A DNA stretch of 64,000 nucleotides, from assembly GCA_003024785.1 (NCBI GenBank), contig PUQB01000496.1, forward strand, positions 123,298 through 187,297. Reading direction: 5' to 3'. Position numbers and translations under genes: made by a program. The notes under the pieces are model-generated. The model ran no database searches. It had not been told where the DNA came from and saw nothing but the letters and a program-made list of their open reading frames with translations. Below, piece by piece: positions 63,441 to 64,000 of this stretch (the first letter of the stretch is position 1; the number at the start of each line of letters is the position of its first letter). The DNA comes from Selaginella tamariscina. Its lineage: Eukaryota; Streptophyta; Lycopodiopsida; Selaginellales; Selaginellaceae.

Positions 63441-64000
63441 AATGATTGTAAAAAGTTATATCATGCTTAAAGCATGTATAAATCTCATTAAATTTATAAT
63501 AACATTTAACTAGTTTAATGTTAAAATAGTTAAATTTAATTTTTAACCCAAAAGAGTGCATAATAATAATAATTAAGTTAATTTTAATTGCTAACTTTAT
63601 TAACACTCCAAAGTTAAATGATTATTAAGGTTAATTCTCGTGTGAAACAAAAAAAAATTTCAGAATTTAACAAGTTTGTTCTTTTTACTATGATTTGATT
63701 TATTATTAAAATACTCTTTAATAATAATACTTTATTAAGTATTAAAAGAACAGATAAATATGCACAGAATGTGATACTTTATTCAATTACAAAACCTTAG
63801 TTATATACATGAGACCTTTTGCCATGTGGCGCACATGCAACACGTGGCGTTGATGCATGGGGGCCAGATCACACCCATGTGTCACTACACATGTGTGTAT
63901 ATACACATGCGTATATACAGTATCTTACATTATCCTCCCCTCTGCGGCTATGTAGATGGTGATGGATCTGATGGTTCTGGATCCATGTGAGCTAGCTCAT
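63441..64000. other. AT-rich intergenic DNA at window end
   Basis: No gene is visible. 63800-64000 is less AT-rich with CACATGTG motifs and may belong to a gene beyond the window, but no coding frame could be supported. Confidence 0.5.

Overview
This is nuclear DNA from a land plant. The genes have many introns and plant-type products (CSP41a with a split plastid transit peptide, SAUR, SKIP17-like F-box protein, plant-type actin, AP-4 beta). Plant telomere-box motifs (AAACCCTAA) occur in promoters, and Ty3/gypsy LTR retrotransposons are present. A GC-rich stretch at 18.1-20.7 kb carries a kinase-like protein and a PPR fragment with introns of about 60 bp, which recalls Selaginella gene families. 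I therefore lean towards a lycophyte, but this is an inference of low to moderate confidence.

Layout. 1-11.2 kb is nested, decayed Ty3/gypsy retrotransposons, almost all on the minus strand. 11.8-16.7 kb holds two plus-strand genes: the Notchless/NLE1 (Rsa4) WD40 ribosome-assembly factor and chloroplast CSP41a. 18.1-20.7 kb is the GC-rich island. 20.7-26 kb is AT-rich DNA with a ~58 bp minisatellite and a decayed solo LTR. 26.1-38.6 kb holds a GMC oxidoreductase (minus), an RraA-like protein, a GH79 heparanase-like glucuronidase and actin (all plus). 40-46.2 kb is a second gypsy family, interrupted by a solo LTR with a perfect 5-bp target duplication. 47-63.4 kb holds a SKIP17-like F-box/LRR gene (+), mitochondrial ribosomal protein mL41 (-), AP-4 complex beta subunit (+, head-to-head with mL41), a SAUR (-) and a YjbQ/UPF0047 protein (-).

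The host genes are unrelated housekeeping genes (60S biogenesis, plastid RNA metabolism, cell wall, cytoskeleton, protein turnover, mitochondrial translation, vesicle coats). They do not form a pathway. Introns are mostly 70-650 bp and are loaded with (GT)n, (GA)n and (TA)n microsatellites.

A recurring feature is single-base frameshifts, mostly losses in short homopolymers, inside exons that are otherwise conserved. Actin, AP-4 beta, CSP41a, NLE, GH79, RraA, SKIP17-like and SAUR are all affected, while the GMC oxidoreductase, mL41 and YjbQ genes are clean. Repairing actin by length gives exactly the canonical 377 residues. I read this as uncorrected long-read consensus error rather than pseudogenisation. 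I found no clearly undescribed biological system. The most unusual items are the tandemly duplicated actin introns with copied splice donors, the GC-rich island, the inverted gag duplication and the nested LTR structures.
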